From assembly GCF_014267175.1 (NCBI RefSeq), contig NZ_JACMTR010000002.1:1500001-1564000 (forward strand): DNA of 64,000 bases. The letters are read 5' to 3'. This DNA is from Pseudonocardia sp. C8 (lineage in GTDB: Bacteria > Actinomycetota > Actinomycetes > Mycobacteriales > Pseudonocardiaceae). Under the pieces are notes generated by a model, which saw only the letters and a program-made list of their open reading frames with translations, ran no database searches and had not been told where the DNA came from. The translations under genes and the position numbers were made by a program. This document shows positions 9,206 through 17,832 of this stretch, in pieces (the first letter of the stretch is position 1; the number at the start of each line of letters is the position of its first letter).

Positions 9206-9416
9206 GCACGCCACTAGCACGCCCGGTCGCCGCCACGAAACGGCGCCCGGGCTGCCCCGGGCGGCGACGATCGGCCCGATCGGCTCTCGAGCACCGGGGA
9301 GCCGACCACGACGCGACGCCATCCGGACCCGACCCCTGTGCACTGCTTGCGGGGCGTGCAGGTGCGGCGGGACCGTGGTCACCATCGCCACCCTTCGGGA
9401 GAGGAGGAGGCACATC

Positions 9417-9722
9417 ATGGGCAAGGGCGCGCGGGTAGCCGAGGTGCCGACGCTGGTCGGGCTCAGGACCGCGGCCGCGCACGACGCGGCCCTTGATGCC
9501 GGCCTGCTGGCGGTACTCCAACATCCCGCTCCTGCTGGCCCCAGCGTCGTGACGGTCACCGCCCAGCGCCCGTCACCCGGTCGCCGGCTACGCCGCGGCG
9601 CCCGGGTCCTGATCTGGGCTGTGCCCGACGACGGTCCGGGTGACGACTCGGGTGGAGGTGGTCACCGCGTCCCGGTCAACCCCCGCCCGAAGACCCCCGC
9701 AGGGACCAAACCAGGCCCGTAA
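9417..9722 (+). CDS. Small single-PASTA-domain protein
   Basis: 101 residues. It contains one PASTA repeat: 'EVPTLVGLRTAAAHDAALDA' gives the VPxLVG opening and helix, then 'VTAQRPSPGRRLRRGARVLI' gives the closing strands. A Pro/Gly-rich tail follows. PASTA domains bind peptidoglycan-like ligands, but there is no signal peptide or membrane segment here, so this copy is probably cytosolic or exported in another way. The purine tract GAGAGGAGGAGG immediately upstream makes ATG 9417 the clear start. Confidence 0.72.
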   Translation: MGKGARVAEVPTLVGLRTAAAHDAALDAGLLAVLQHPAPAGPSVVTVTAQRPSPGRRLRRGARVLIWAVPDDGPGDDSGGGGHRVPVNPRPKTPAGTKPGP

Positions 9723-9821
9723 CGGGGCTCGACATGCCGACGTCCCGGGGTCGGAGACTCCGGCGGCTGGCGCCCGGCTGATCCGGCCGCCCTGCCGCGT
9801 CCGAGCTCGGCGCATGGCTGA

Positions 9822-9842
9822 GTGATCTGGATCACGTATACT
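9822..9842 (+). promoter_or_regulatory. CRP/FNR-like palindrome overlapping a promoter
   Basis: GTGATCTGGATCAC (9822-9835) is GTGA-N6-TCAC, the core of CRP-family sites. One base later comes TATACT (9837-9842), a good -10 element. The same layout, palindrome plus one base plus -10 element, occurs on the minus strand at 19963-19976 before the STAS gene. A regulator bound here would cover the spacer between -35 and -10. A Crp/Fnr gene is present at 38551. Confidence 0.5.
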
Positions 9843-9934
9843 GCCGCGGTGTTGAGAGGATCGCTGCAGTTCCAGGCGACCCCGTCGACAGCTGGTCGGG
9901 TTTCCCGGATGTATCGGGGTCGGAGGCTGGGGCG

Positions 9935-10240
9935 ATGACGTTGACTCGGATATGTCAGCCCGTCCTGATCGGCGATGCGGGGCCCGCGGGGGCGGAGCGC
10001 GGGGTGCTGGCCGGGGTTGTCGAGCGGTTGTGGGTCGAGTTCGCGGCGTCGCTGGAGCGGGCGAGCGTTGCCGAGGTCGTTCGGACATGCCGCGGCTACC
10101 TGGCCGGTGTGCCGGCGGGTGCGCTGCCGGAGCTGGTCGAACGGCTGGCCCGCGAAGAGCTCGCCGACCGCACCAGGCAGCCGACCGAGGTCGAGGCTCT
10201 GTTGCTCGTCGAGCACGGACTCGAGGCCGAAGGGAACTGA
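9935..10240 (+). CDS. Conserved small helical protein of unknown function
   Basis: 101 residues, almost entirely predicted helix. The C-terminal half, 'AGVPAGALPELVERLARE' followed by 'LADRTRQPTEVEALLLVEHG', resembles small actinobacterial proteins found beside GAF-ANTAR regulators (recollection). There is no catalytic motif, signal peptide or membrane segment. It starts about 90 bases downstream of the CRP-like promoter element, so it is the likely target of that site. A GGAGG sequence lies upstream of ATG 9935. Confidence 0.6.
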   Translation: MTLTRICQPVLIGDAGPAGAERGVLAGVVERLWVEFAASLERASVAEVVRTCRGYLAGVPAGALPELVERLAREELADRTRQPTEVEALLLVEHGLEAEGN

Positions 10241-10645
10241 GGTCCGGCTACGTGTCTCCGGTACGTGGGTAGCGCAGGCCATCGGGCGGGATCGGTTGGG
10301 CGATCATCGGCCCGGTGCCGCTCCGCGCGACCGGCGGAGGCGAATTGGTATACCGCCCTGCTGTTCCCCTGGGATGGGCGAGGTGACGAGCCCATAGATC
10401 GGGTCTACGCCCGCCTGGGCATCCTGACCCAGCGGCTCCACCGGGCGCGCCGCGAAGCCACCGGCGGCCGGTGAGGGCCGCGGCCGAACACTGGCCGTCG
10501 CGAGCGTGCGCCCCTGGTCACTGGGTCGAGTCTGGCAGTTGGTGCCCCGTGGCTGGTTTCGCGGGGCGTGGTGCGTGCTACCTGCATGTTTAGGGTCCGG
10601 CCCGGGTGCGCACGGGTGGGGCCTTAGAGCCGGTCGGTTCAGCCC
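10241..10645 (+). other. Region with a possible short coding relic
   Basis: A short frame from 10265 ends at 10474 with 'DEPIDRVYARLGILTQRLHR', which reads like protein but matches nothing I recognise. The rest shows no gene. A 74-bp direct repeat begins at 10627. Confidence 0.3.
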
Positions 10646-10700
10646 ATGTGCCGGCTGGCTCGTCTCGTGTCCCGGCGCCCGGTGGACACCTGTGGTCGGT
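10627..10700 (+). repeat. Direct repeat DR-A, left copy
   Basis: 74 bp, from GAGCCGGTCGGTTCAGCCCA to CACCTGTGGTCGGT. It recurs in the same orientation at 12379-12451 with about 90% identity and one gap. The left copy covers the 5' end of the broken GAF-ANTAR gene. Confidence 0.8.
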
Positions 10701-11418
10701 TCTCGGAGCCCGAGTACCTCGCGGACGCGTTTGCCCGCGTTGCCCGGGAGATGGAGGCCGCGGCCGGCCCGGCGCAGACCCAGCAGGTGGTGACCCGGCG
10801 GGCGGTGGAGATGGTCCCGGGCTGTGGCGACGCCGGCATCAGCTTGCTCCGCCGTGATGGGCTCGGTCACCACCGTGGCCGCCACCGGCGAGGTCGCCCA
10901 CCGGATCCATGTGCTCCAGCATGAGCTCGGCGAGGGCCCGTGCCTGAGCGCGATCCAGAACCGCGCCGTCTACACCGTCGACGATCTCCGGAATGATCAA
11001 CGTTGGCCGCGGTTCGCCCGCCGGGTCGCCGACGAACTGCCGGTGGCCAGCATGCTGTCGTTTAGGCTGTTCACCTCCGAGGACACCACCGGCGCACTGG
11101 ATCTCTACGCCGACCAGCCGCACGCGTTCGACGCCCACGCGCGCGATCGGGACCGTCCTGGCCGCGCACGCCGCGATCGCGATGCTCGCCGCCCGCGAAC
11201 GCGAGCACGCCGACCACCTCGAGGCCGCCCTGCACAGCAGCCGCGAGATCGGCATCGCCATCGGCATTCTGATGCACAGCCGCCAGCTCAACCGGGACCA
11301 AGCGTTTGAGTTCCTGGTCCACGCCTCCCAACGGCTCAACCGCAAAGTCCGCGACCTCGCCTGGGCCATCGCCGAGGCCGGCGAGGTCCCCAGCGATACC
11401 GGTGCTCAGAAACGGTGA
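10646..11418 (+). pseudogene. GAF-ANTAR regulator with two frameshifts
   Basis: Three consecutive frames together give one GAF-ANTAR protein. The first runs to 'GCGDAGISLLRRDG'. The second runs through 'GEGPCLSAIQNRAVYTVDDL', 'RWPRFARRVADELPVASML' and 'DQPHAF'. The third carries the ANTAR part 'SSREIGIAIGILMHSRQLN' to 'LNRKVRDLAWAIAEAG'. The breaks are at about 10863 (one extra base) and about 11140 (two bases missing). Intact relatives sense a ligand through GAF and bind RNA hairpins through ANTAR to prevent termination. Inactivation is likely unless the breaks are sequence errors. Confidence 0.75.
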
Positions 11419-11778
11419 ACCGTGCCTGTCCCGGGTCCACGGCGAGCACCACCTCACCGCCGCCGCAGGCGCGGCGGTCTGTAGCGGCCCGGACCCCAGG
11501 CCGCCTCGCCGCTCTACCGGGCTGTTCAGCGACGAGGCCGGCGTCGCGGGGAGCCATGGTACGACGGGGTACCGGGCCGGTCCGCGACGGCGTGTTCTGC
11601 GGTGGCCTCGGGAGGAGCTGGCGTTTGACCGGGGGTGGGGCCGGCACACCGGGCCAACCCGACACATGTGGCGTGCATGAAAGGCCTGGGCCTGCACAAC
11701 TCACACGGTGGCTGTTCCGCACGGTGGTACCGGCCTGTCGCGGACTGTCCGGCCCGGCCATCGCGGGCTGGGAGCGGG
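11419..11778. other. Gene-free stretch
   Basis: No gene or clear regulatory structure is seen here. Confidence 0.4.
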
Positions 11779-12213
11779 TCAGCCGGCCTGCCCCCATGGT
11801 GCGCCCGGATCCGGCGGTGGGGCGCCGTCGATGATGGTCAGCGTGGGCGACCGGTGTTCGATGAGCTCCACCAACGCCCATCCGCGGCCGGGCTGGCTCA
11901 CGCGGACATCGTCGACCTCGTAAGCCGCGGCGAGTCGTGGTATGAGGTCGGCGATGTCGTCGGCGAGCTGCCCCGGCCGGAGCCGGACGGTGAATCGCGT
12001 CGGTGGCCCGAGCTCGATCTGCCCGATGTGTGGGAAGGCGCGTGGTCCATCATCCGGGACCACGCGCCGGGTCAGCCGGTAGCCGGCACAGACCTCTCGC
12101 CAGATCGCGCGGATCTCGTGTCGGTTCTCGGCATCAAAGACAGTGTCCTGGCCGGGTGGCCCGGCCCACCGCCAGCTGAATCTCCCGAAGAACGGATTGG
12201 CTGCAGTGGCCAT
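11779..12213 (-). CDS. FtsK/TraB-type N-terminal domain protein, possibly truncated
   Basis: 144 residues from ATG 12213. The pattern 'PHIGQIELGPPTRFTVRLRP', then 'GQLADDIADLIPRLAAAYEV' and 'DDVRVSQPGRGWALVELI', matches the small domain that precedes the motor ATPase in actinobacterial FtsK/SpoIIIE-like plasmid translocases such as TraB/TraSA. No Walker A or B motif follows; the protein ends in a short Pro-rich tail. It is therefore either a fragment of a transfer gene or a stand-alone domain. An MFG-type start upstream (to 12294) gives no recognisable additional domain. Confidence 0.45.
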   Translation of the reverse strand: MATAANPFFGRFSWRWAGPPGQDTVFDAENRHEIRAIWREVCAGYRLTRRVVPDDGPRAFPHIGQIELGPPTRFTVRLRPGQLADDIADLIPRLAAAYEVDDVRVSQPGRGWALVELIEHRSPTLTIIDGAPPPDPGAPWGQAG

Positions 12214-12661
12214 GACGTGGCTCGATTCGTGTGCGCACCATGCCGTGCGGAAAGGTGCGCACACGGCCGGCTCGGACACGCCGGGTGCCGCCACCTATTC
12301 GACATGGTGTCACAGTCATGTTGACCGCTGCCTCATCATGTTTGCTGAATCAAAGTTGGGGGACGTATGCGGTCCCAGGAGCCGGTCGGTTCAGCCCATA
12401 TGCCGCTGGCTCCCCTCGCGTCCCGGCGCCCGGCGGACACCTGTGGTCGGTGGATCTAGCGTCAGGCTGGACGAGGCTCCGGCACATCGAGCAGCCTGCT
12501 GGCCGACGAGGCATCCCGCGCTGGTCAAGTCCGTTGGCGTGGTGTTCGACGGCTGGCCGGTGATCTTGCCTGGTTCTGTTAGGCACCGAGCGCCGGGGCC
12601 CGTTCACGCCGTTGTCAGGAATCGGTGAGGTGGGCCGACGAGCTCGCGTGACCGGTGCCGA
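12214..12661. other. Intergenic region with the second DR-A repeat
   Basis: No gene is seen. The second copy of the 74-bp direct repeat lies at 12379-12451, followed by an AT-poor tail without a coding pattern. Confidence 0.4.
12379..12451 (+). repeat. Direct repeat DR-A, right copy
   Basis: 73 bp, about 90% identical to 10627-10700. Here it is not followed by a GAF-ANTAR coding frame, so it looks like a duplicated 5' gene end or a recombination scar. Confidence 0.8.
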
Positions 12662-12979
12662 TCAGTGGCGACGGCCTGCACGCCGCATGAAGAACACCAT
12701 CGCGCCGAGTGCCACGACGGCAACTGCTCCGAGGATCACGGCGAATGCGACGTGGATCCGATCCGCCACACCTTGGCCACCGATCACGATCGCCAACAAG
12801 ATGCCCTGTGCCACGTATCCCCAGCCAAGCGCCCGGACATCGGCGACCTCGTGGGCGCGCGGCATCCACCACCGTTTGACCGGCGGGGCGTTGCCCGTAA
12901 CAACGAGGCGCAGTCCCATGACTGCGATGAGCAGGGCCAAGGCGACCAGGGACCACGTGAACAGTTCCATGACGCTCAT
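12662..12979 (-). CDS. Three-helix membrane protein of unknown function
   Basis: 105 residues from ATG 12979 (ATG 12970 is also possible). Three hydrophobic segments are visible: 'FTWSLVALALLIAVMGLRLV', 'GWGYVAQGILLAIVIGGQGV' and 'AVILGAVAVVALGAMVFFM'. A short positively charged tail follows ('RRAGRRH'), so the C-terminus is probably cytoplasmic. No family is recognised. Confidence 0.6.
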   Translation of the reverse strand: MSVMELFTWSLVALALLIAVMGLRLVVTGNAPPVKRWWMPRAHEVADVRALGWGYVAQGILLAIVIGGQGVADRIHVAFAVILGAVAVVALGAMVFFMRRAGRRH

Positions 12980-13158
12980 GCTGGCGCGCGCTCCTGTCCT
13001 GGCCTCGGCGACACTGGCCGCCACGTTCCGGGCCGGACGCGGCACTCGTTTCGCTGGGCCTTCGCCGATTCGTCGCGTCCGTCACCGGTGCTGTTACCGC
13101 GGGCACGTCGAGCGCCGGTCGCGCTCGTACTTGTGATCGCACCCTGGTGGCCTCCCGT

Positions 13159-13277
13159 ATGGCGCTAGCTGAATCTCCCCAGTCCTGCTAGATCAACTTC
13201 CCCAGGTGAGCACGGGTTCCGGCGTGGCGTTGGGACCGGGGACGGGTCTGCCGCTGGGCTGCTGGTGAGTGATCACC
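13159..13277 (+). repeat. 119-bp inverted repeat IR-B, left arm
   Basis: Its reverse complement matches 15972-16090 over all 119 bases with about five mismatches. Read on the minus strand it encodes 'ITHQQPSGRPVPGP', then 'PEPVLTWGS' and a stop. The left arm abuts an IS481-type transposase relic. Confidence 0.92.
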
Positions 13278-13279
13278 GG

Positions 13280-14105
13280 CGGACTGGCGGGAGGCCCGGG
13301 TGTTGTCCTGGGAGGCTGATGTGGAAGCGCACGCGTGTCGGGAGCAGGGCTGAACGAACCATCAACATCTGGGCCGACCAGCGCAGCATCCACCTACTCA
13401 TCAACTGCGAGGTCCTGCGCGCCGTCGCCTCACGGCTGCGCCCCGAAGACCTGCGCGATTGGGCATGCGTGCTGCCCGCCCAGCCGGTCCTCCACCCGCT
13501 CGCGGCGCCCTGCGGCGTCGACGCAACGGGCCCCCGGCGCCGCTCGAGCCGGGCGCTGCTGTCGAGGTCGACAGAACGGTGACCAAGGACGGCCGGATTC
13601 CCTCGCCGGGGCCACCCATCTGATCGGGTTCGCTTACGCCGGGCGCCGGGTCACGCTGCGGCTGGACGGCCACCTCATGCACGCCGTCATCGACAACGCG
13701 CTCGATCGACAACGCGCTCGCTGGGACCTGGCCTGCCCCATTTCACCGCCCGGCTCGCCGCGCTGCAGGGAGCCGGCCCAGCCTCGACCGCCCTGCCTCC
13801 GCCTCCACTGCCCGCCGGCTCGCTCCAGGCCATGTGCAGAGTCCACGCCAGCGGCCGGATCATGGTCGCCGGCCAGCGGATCAAGCTTGGGCCCCGCCAC
13901 GCCGGGAAGCTCGTCACCGTGGTCATCGAGGACCCACCTCCGCATCCTGCACGACGGCGAAGAGCTCGCCGTCCGGCCACGACGCCGCCGCGCGCCGATC
14001 ACCCGACTCCACATCACCGGCGCCGGAGTGCGCACCACGGTCGCCGGTCAAGCATCAGCTGAGAACGATCGGACAAGTCTCACCTGAGACCCCACAGCGA
14101 CAGAT
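13280..14105 (+). pseudogene. IS481-family transposase relic, C-terminal part
   Basis: Fragments in several frames follow the C-terminal domain of actinobacterial IS481 transposases: 'RTRVGSRAERTINIWADQ', 'RSIHLLINCEVLRAVASRLR', 'LIGFAYAGRRVTLRLDGHLM', 'GRIMVAGQRIKLGPRHAGKL' and, after a one-base deletion near 13935, 'HLRILHDGEELAVRPRRRR'. The catalytic DDE core is absent. The 5' end stops at the left arm of the 119-bp inverted repeat. The relic ends at an IS-end-like sequence (14039-14104) that recurs at 25057-25120. Confidence 0.72.
14039..14104 (+). repeat. IS481-end-like repeat, copy 1
   Basis: The sequence around GGTCAAGCATCAGCTGAGAA is about 85% identical to the reverse complement of 25057-25120. 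It forms the 3' boundary of the IS481-type transposase relic and probably is that element's terminal repeat. Confidence 0.55.
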
Positions 14106-14285
14106 GCGGGCCGGTCGACCGCCATTCGGCCCCAGCCCGGGTCGGGTCTGCGTCACACCCATCCTGTACTGGGCAGTAGGCGGTGACCCGGGGCGTCGCG
14201 CCGCCCTACGGTGTGTCGCCATACGGTCCCCGGGGTCGGCCGCCGTCCGGCCCAACCCCCTCGAGTACCGAGCACGGAAGGACGC

Positions 14286-15038
14286 ATGGACCCACAGCAG
14301 GTATGGCCGCCGGATCGGACCGGTGAGCTGGCCGAGTTGTTCGTCGAGTGCGCCGACACCCTGGTGGCCGGGTTCGATCTCGTGGAGTTCCTGATCCGGC
14401 TGTGTGACCACTGTGTGCGCGTGCTCGGCGTCGACGCGGCCGGATTGTTGCTGGCCGATCCGCAGGACCGGCTGCAGGTGATGGCCGCCAGCAGCACACA
14501 GGTCTGGCAGCTCGAAGTGCTGCAGACCGAGATCGGACAGGGCCCGTGCCTGGACTGTCACCGCGCCGGCGTCGCGGTGGTCACTACCGATCTTGCCGCG
14601 GACGGCGAGCGCTGGCCGCGGTTCAGCCCGGCCTGTCGGCAGGCCGGGTTCGCCGCGGTCCACGCGCTGCCGATGCGCTACCACGACCAGGTCATCGGGG
14701 CGATGAACCTGTTCGCCCACAGCCCCGGCCCGCTGCACCCGGACTCGGTGCGAATCGCCCAAGCCCTGACCGACGTGGCCACCATCGGGCTGCTACACCA
14801 TCGCGAACGCGCCGACCAGGCCACGCTGATCGGCCAGCTGCACACCGCGGTGAGTAGCCGGGTGGTCATCGAGCAGGCCAACGGGATGCTGGCCGAGCGG
14901 TTCGGCCTGACCCCTGACCAGGCGTTTCGGCTGCTGCGACAGTATGCCCGCGATCACAACCGTCGCCTCACCGACCTTGCCGCTGCCGTCGTCACCGGCC
15001 GCGAGGACCTGTACCGGCCCGAGCCCGGCAGCCGCTGA
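14286..15038 (+). CDS. GAF-ANTAR domain regulator
   Basis: 250 residues. GAF domain about residues 25-165: 'LCDHCVRVLGVDAAGLLLAD', 'EIGQGPCLDCHRAGVAVVTT' and 'RWPRFSPACRQAGFAAVHAL'. ANTAR domain about residues 175-235: 'SRVVIEQANGMLAERFGLTP', 'DQAFRLLRQYARDHNRRLTD'. In known cases ANTAR binds tandem hairpins in leader RNAs and stops transcription termination; GAF senses a small molecule or redox state. GGAAGG (14275-14280) supports ATG 14286. It is one of four such genes within 14 kb and lies, with the next gene, inside the 119-bp inverted repeats. Confidence 0.9.
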   Translation: MDPQQVWPPDRTGELAELFVECADTLVAGFDLVEFLIRLCDHCVRVLGVDAAGLLLADPQDRLQVMAASSTQVWQLEVLQTEIGQGPCLDCHRAGVAVVTTDLAADGERWPRFSPACRQAGFAAVHALPMRYHDQVIGAMNLFAHSPGPLHPDSVRIAQALTDVATIGLLHHRERADQATLIGQLHTAVSSRVVIEQANGMLAERFGLTPDQAFRLLRQYARDHNRRLTDLAAAVVTGREDLYRPEPGSR

Positions 15039-15209
15039 CGGGACTGCTGCAGTCCCGCCGGCGTCGCCGGAGCAGCGGGACCGGCCGGCCCACTCCACCG
15101 GTGCAGCCCGACCCACGAAACTGAGCGGCGACTGCCACATATGCGCGCTGTCGTTACCCTATCCTTAGCCTCCTGACGAGTCCTTGACGCGACAAAGGGT
15201 GGCTGGGGT

Positions 15210-15848
15210 GTGACCGCCGATCGGTTGGTGCAGGCCTGCGTCGACACGCTGGGAGTCGACGGGGTCGCGCTGACCGCACGCGGCGACCGCGGCGAGTTCG
15301 TGCACCTGGCCGCCACCGGCCCGGCCACCGGGATCGCAGAACTGCAGCTGACCACCGGCACCGGCCCGTGCTGGGAGGCCGACGACTCCCACCGTCCCGT
15401 GCACGGGCCCGACCTGACCCGCCCGACCGAACGGGCCCGCTGGCCCGGGTTCGCCGACGCCGCCGTCGAGCACGGGGTGCGGGCGGTGTTCGCGTTCCCG
15501 CTGCTGGCCGGCGCGGTCTGCTGCGGCACCCTGCTGCTGTGCCGGCATCGTCGCGGCCCACTGACCGCCGGGCAGCTGCGGGACGGGCTGTGGTTCGCCG
15601 CCGCCGGGCTGGGGACGCTGCTCGACCTGCGCGCCGGGATCCCCACCGGCCAGCCCACCGATCCGTTCGGTGCCGGACAGGCCCAGATTTTCCAGGCCAG
15701 TGGCATGATCGCCGCCCAGATCGACGGGGGCGTCGACGAGGCCCTGGCCCGGCTGCGTGCCCATGCCTGGGCCGCGAACCGCTCCGTGGCCGAGGCCGCC
15801 GCCGACGTCCTGGCCCACCGCCTGCGGTTCGCCCCCGACTCCACCTGA
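15210..15848 (+). CDS. GAF-ANTAR-like regulator
   Basis: 212 residues. The GAF half begins 'LVQACVDTLGVDGVALTARG' and includes 'LTTGTGPCWEADDSHRPVHG' and 'RWPGFADAAVEHGVRAVFAF'. The C-terminal three-helix unit 'QIFQASGMIAAQIDGGVDEA' plus 'LARLRAHAWAANRSVAEAAA' matches ANTAR. GTG 15210 is the likely start. It follows the previous GAF-ANTAR gene by 171 bases on the same strand, so the two may be cotranscribed or be an ancient duplication. Confidence 0.85.
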   Translation: MTADRLVQACVDTLGVDGVALTARGDRGEFVHLAATGPATGIAELQLTTGTGPCWEADDSHRPVHGPDLTRPTERARWPGFADAAVEHGVRAVFAFPLLAGAVCCGTLLLCRHRRGPLTAGQLRDGLWFAAAGLGTLLDLRAGIPTGQPTDPFGAGQAQIFQASGMIAAQIDGGVDEALARLRAHAWAANRSVAEAAADVLAHRLRFAPDST

Positions 15849-15929
15849 ACACCTCGACGGTCGGTCGGTGACGCTCGAGGTCAAGCGGTTCGGTGCCGCC
15901 CTGGCCGTGCACCACCGCTGCGCGGCGGC

Positions 15930-15968
15930 ATGATTTGGGCTGGACGATCTCGGCGATCGCCCGGCATC
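15930..15968 (+). pseudogene. Transposase helix-turn-helix fragment
   Basis: A 14-residue frame 'DLGWTISAIARHLG' matches the N-terminal helix-turn-helix of actinobacterial IS transposases. It is cut exactly where the right arm of the 119-bp inverted repeat begins. The fragment marks an old recombination boundary. Confidence 0.45.
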
Positions 15969-15971
15969 TGG

Positions 15972-16090
15972 GGTGATCACTCACCAGCAGCCCAGCGGCA
16001 GACCCGTCCCCGGTCCCGACGCCACGCCGGAACCCGTGCTCACCTGGGGAAATTGATCTAGCAGGACCGGGGAGACTCAGTTAGCGCCAT
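15972..16090 (-). repeat. 119-bp inverted repeat IR-B, right arm
   Basis: Reverse complement of 13159-13277 with about five mismatches. On the plus strand it encodes 'ITHQQPSGRPVPGP', 'PEPVLTWGN' and a stop, nearly the same peptide as the left arm's minus strand. Together the arms frame 2.7 kb containing two GAF-ANTAR genes and the IS481-type relic. Confidence 0.92.
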
Positions 16091-16279
16091 CATCCGAGCA
16101 GCATGTCGGGTCCCGAGAGATCGTTGGCGGTCCGTTCTCGGGAGATCGTCGCACGCGGCCGCCGAAGTGGTCGTTGATCCGCAGTTGTGGCGACGCGAGC
16201 AGCGATCGCGCATCCCTACCCTGGCCCCGGGAGTAGCACGCCATCACCCGACCGCTCGGACTCGGAAAGACGGTGCCCC

Positions 16280-17161
16280 ATGGCCGACATCGCGCTCGGT
16301 TTCCAGCCTGAGACTCGCCGGGTCTACGACGCGCCGCTGCTGCGCGGGGTCGACGGCGACACGGTCAACATCGACCAGTCCGTGCGCATGGTCTCGATCG
16401 ACACTCCGGAATCCCACTTCGGGGGTGCCGCGCCGACCGCGCAGGCCACCTTGAACCGGGCCCGGGAACGCCTCGAGGCCGGCGACTACGACGCGATCGG
16501 CCCGCAGCTGCGCGACTACCAGATCGCCCGGCTCACCCCGACCGCCGCCGAGCGGCACCTGAGCGCCGGTGCCCGCGCCGCGGCGGAGTTCGCCAGGATG
16601 CGCGCCGAGCGCTTGGTGATCGACCCGGTCAGCGGGGTCGGCAAGGTCGGGATCCTGGTCACCGGCGAGGTGATCGAGGAGAACGGGCGCCTGCTGGCGT
16701 ACGTGACCCCATGGCTGAACAAGCCGCTCCCGCCACCGAACGACCCGCGGCGGCGCACGTTCAACCTGCAGCTGGTCGAGACCGGGTGGGCCGCGCTGTT
16801 CCTGATCTACCCGTCCCTGCCCCGGGACTCCGACCTGCGCCGAGCCGTGACCGCCGCCGAGACCGCGTGGGAGAACAAGCTCGGGGCCTGGCACGAGTTC
16901 GGCGAGGACCTGCTGCTCGGCTACGAGTACCGAGCCGGCATCAAGCTTGGCGAAGCCGACAAACCAGACCAACCCCCGGTCCCGCCCGGCGAGCGGATCG
17001 ACGCTGCGTTCCGGCGGGTCTGCGTCGACCTGCGCACCCGCGAGATCCTGGGCCGCTTCGGCTACCACAAGATCGAGCCGCCATTCCGGCTCTGGTTCTG
17101 GCAGAAGGACCTCGACACGGCCCGCGAGATGTTCCAGCTCGTCGACCCCGCCATCCCCTGA
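16280..17161 (+). CDS. SNase-like (thermonuclease-fold) protein, paralogue 1
   Basis: 293 residues from ATG 16280. The N-terminal part matches the staphylococcal nuclease fold: 'LLRGVDGDTVNIDQSVRMVS' with the following 'IDTPE', and a later 'NGRLLAYVTPWLNKPLPPP'. A ~45-residue helical insertion follows the first strands. The C-terminal ~90 residues ('LLGYEYRAGIKLG', 'RFGYHKIEPPFRLWFWQKD') are not part of the usual domain. Paralogue 2 at 55184 is about 75% identical, including the upstream bases. Activity is not certain, because the catalytic arginines cannot be assigned reliably by eye. No signal peptide is present, so a cytoplasmic role in nucleic acid processing is inferred. Confidence 0.78.
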   Translation: MADIALGFQPETRRVYDAPLLRGVDGDTVNIDQSVRMVSIDTPESHFGGAAPTAQATLNRARERLEAGDYDAIGPQLRDYQIARLTPTAAERHLSAGARAAAEFARMRAERLVIDPVSGVGKVGILVTGEVIEENGRLLAYVTPWLNKPLPPPNDPRRRTFNLQLVETGWAALFLIYPSLPRDSDLRRAVTAAETAWENKLGAWHEFGEDLLLGYEYRAGIKLGEADKPDQPPVPPGERIDAAFRRVCVDLRTREILGRFGYHKIEPPFRLWFWQKDLDTAREMFQLVDPAIP

Positions 17162-17533
17162 CCAGAACTGCCGTAGCCGCGGTTCGCGCTGGCCCGGGGC
17201 CCGCGTCGTTCGCCGCGCGGCCGGCGAATCCGGGCATCGTCGACAACTTGCTGTGGCCGCGCAGTCGACATCGCGCCCGACGATGTGCGCCGATCGAATA
17301 GTCGGCTCAGCTCCGGAGACCACGCACCGTGGGACCGTCGGTGTCGGACGCCGAGCACGGCGGTAGCCACCTCCCGCTGAGTGCGGACGGCGGGACGCCG
17401 CTCGGCGGGGCCGAGACCAGCACGGCCGGTCGGGTGGGATCCCGTCCAGGCCGAGCCGGGCCCGGGTGGCTTCGTCCCACCACGGCCCTGCCGGATCCGC
17501 GGAACGGAGCATCGTGGTTCGAGCTGGACGGGC
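17162..17533. other. Gene-free stretch between convergent genes
   Basis: No gene is seen. This is the convergent space between the SNase-like gene and the minus-strand small gene; no strong terminator hairpin was found by eye. Confidence 0.4.
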
Positions 17534-17743
17534 TCACTCGGCCCGGTGTGCTGGGGTGGCGTGGTTGCGGCGGGCGAGCTCGGCCAGGTCGGCGGCGACC
17601 TCTTCACCGGCCTGGCGCCACGCGTTCGCCCGGGCGCGGGCGAAGTAGCCGCCCGGGTCGGTCAAGATCGCATCGATCTGGTCTTGGGCATCGGGGAATC
17701 TGAACCGGATCATGCTAGAACCGTCCGCTCGTGCCCGCACCAT
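17534..17743 (-). CDS. Small conserved hypothetical protein
   Basis: 69 residues from ATG 17743 or 59 from ATG 17713 ('MIRFRFPDAQDQIDAILTDP'). It is strongly helical, with 'GYFARARANAWRQAGEEVAA' and 'DLAELARRN'. No motif of known function is present. It lies 89 bases downstream of the membrane GAF gene on the same strand and may be cotranscribed with it. Confidence 0.6.
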   Translation of the reverse strand: MVRARADGSSMIRFRFPDAQDQIDAILTDPGGYFARARANAWRQAGEEVAADLAELARRNHATPAHRAE

Positions 17744-17832
17744 GGTCGACAGTTTCCCACGTCCCACCCGGGTGGGCAGCCCGTCCGACCGCTGAATGGG
17801 TACGGGTTGTGGCCGGCGGTACCGCGGGTGGG

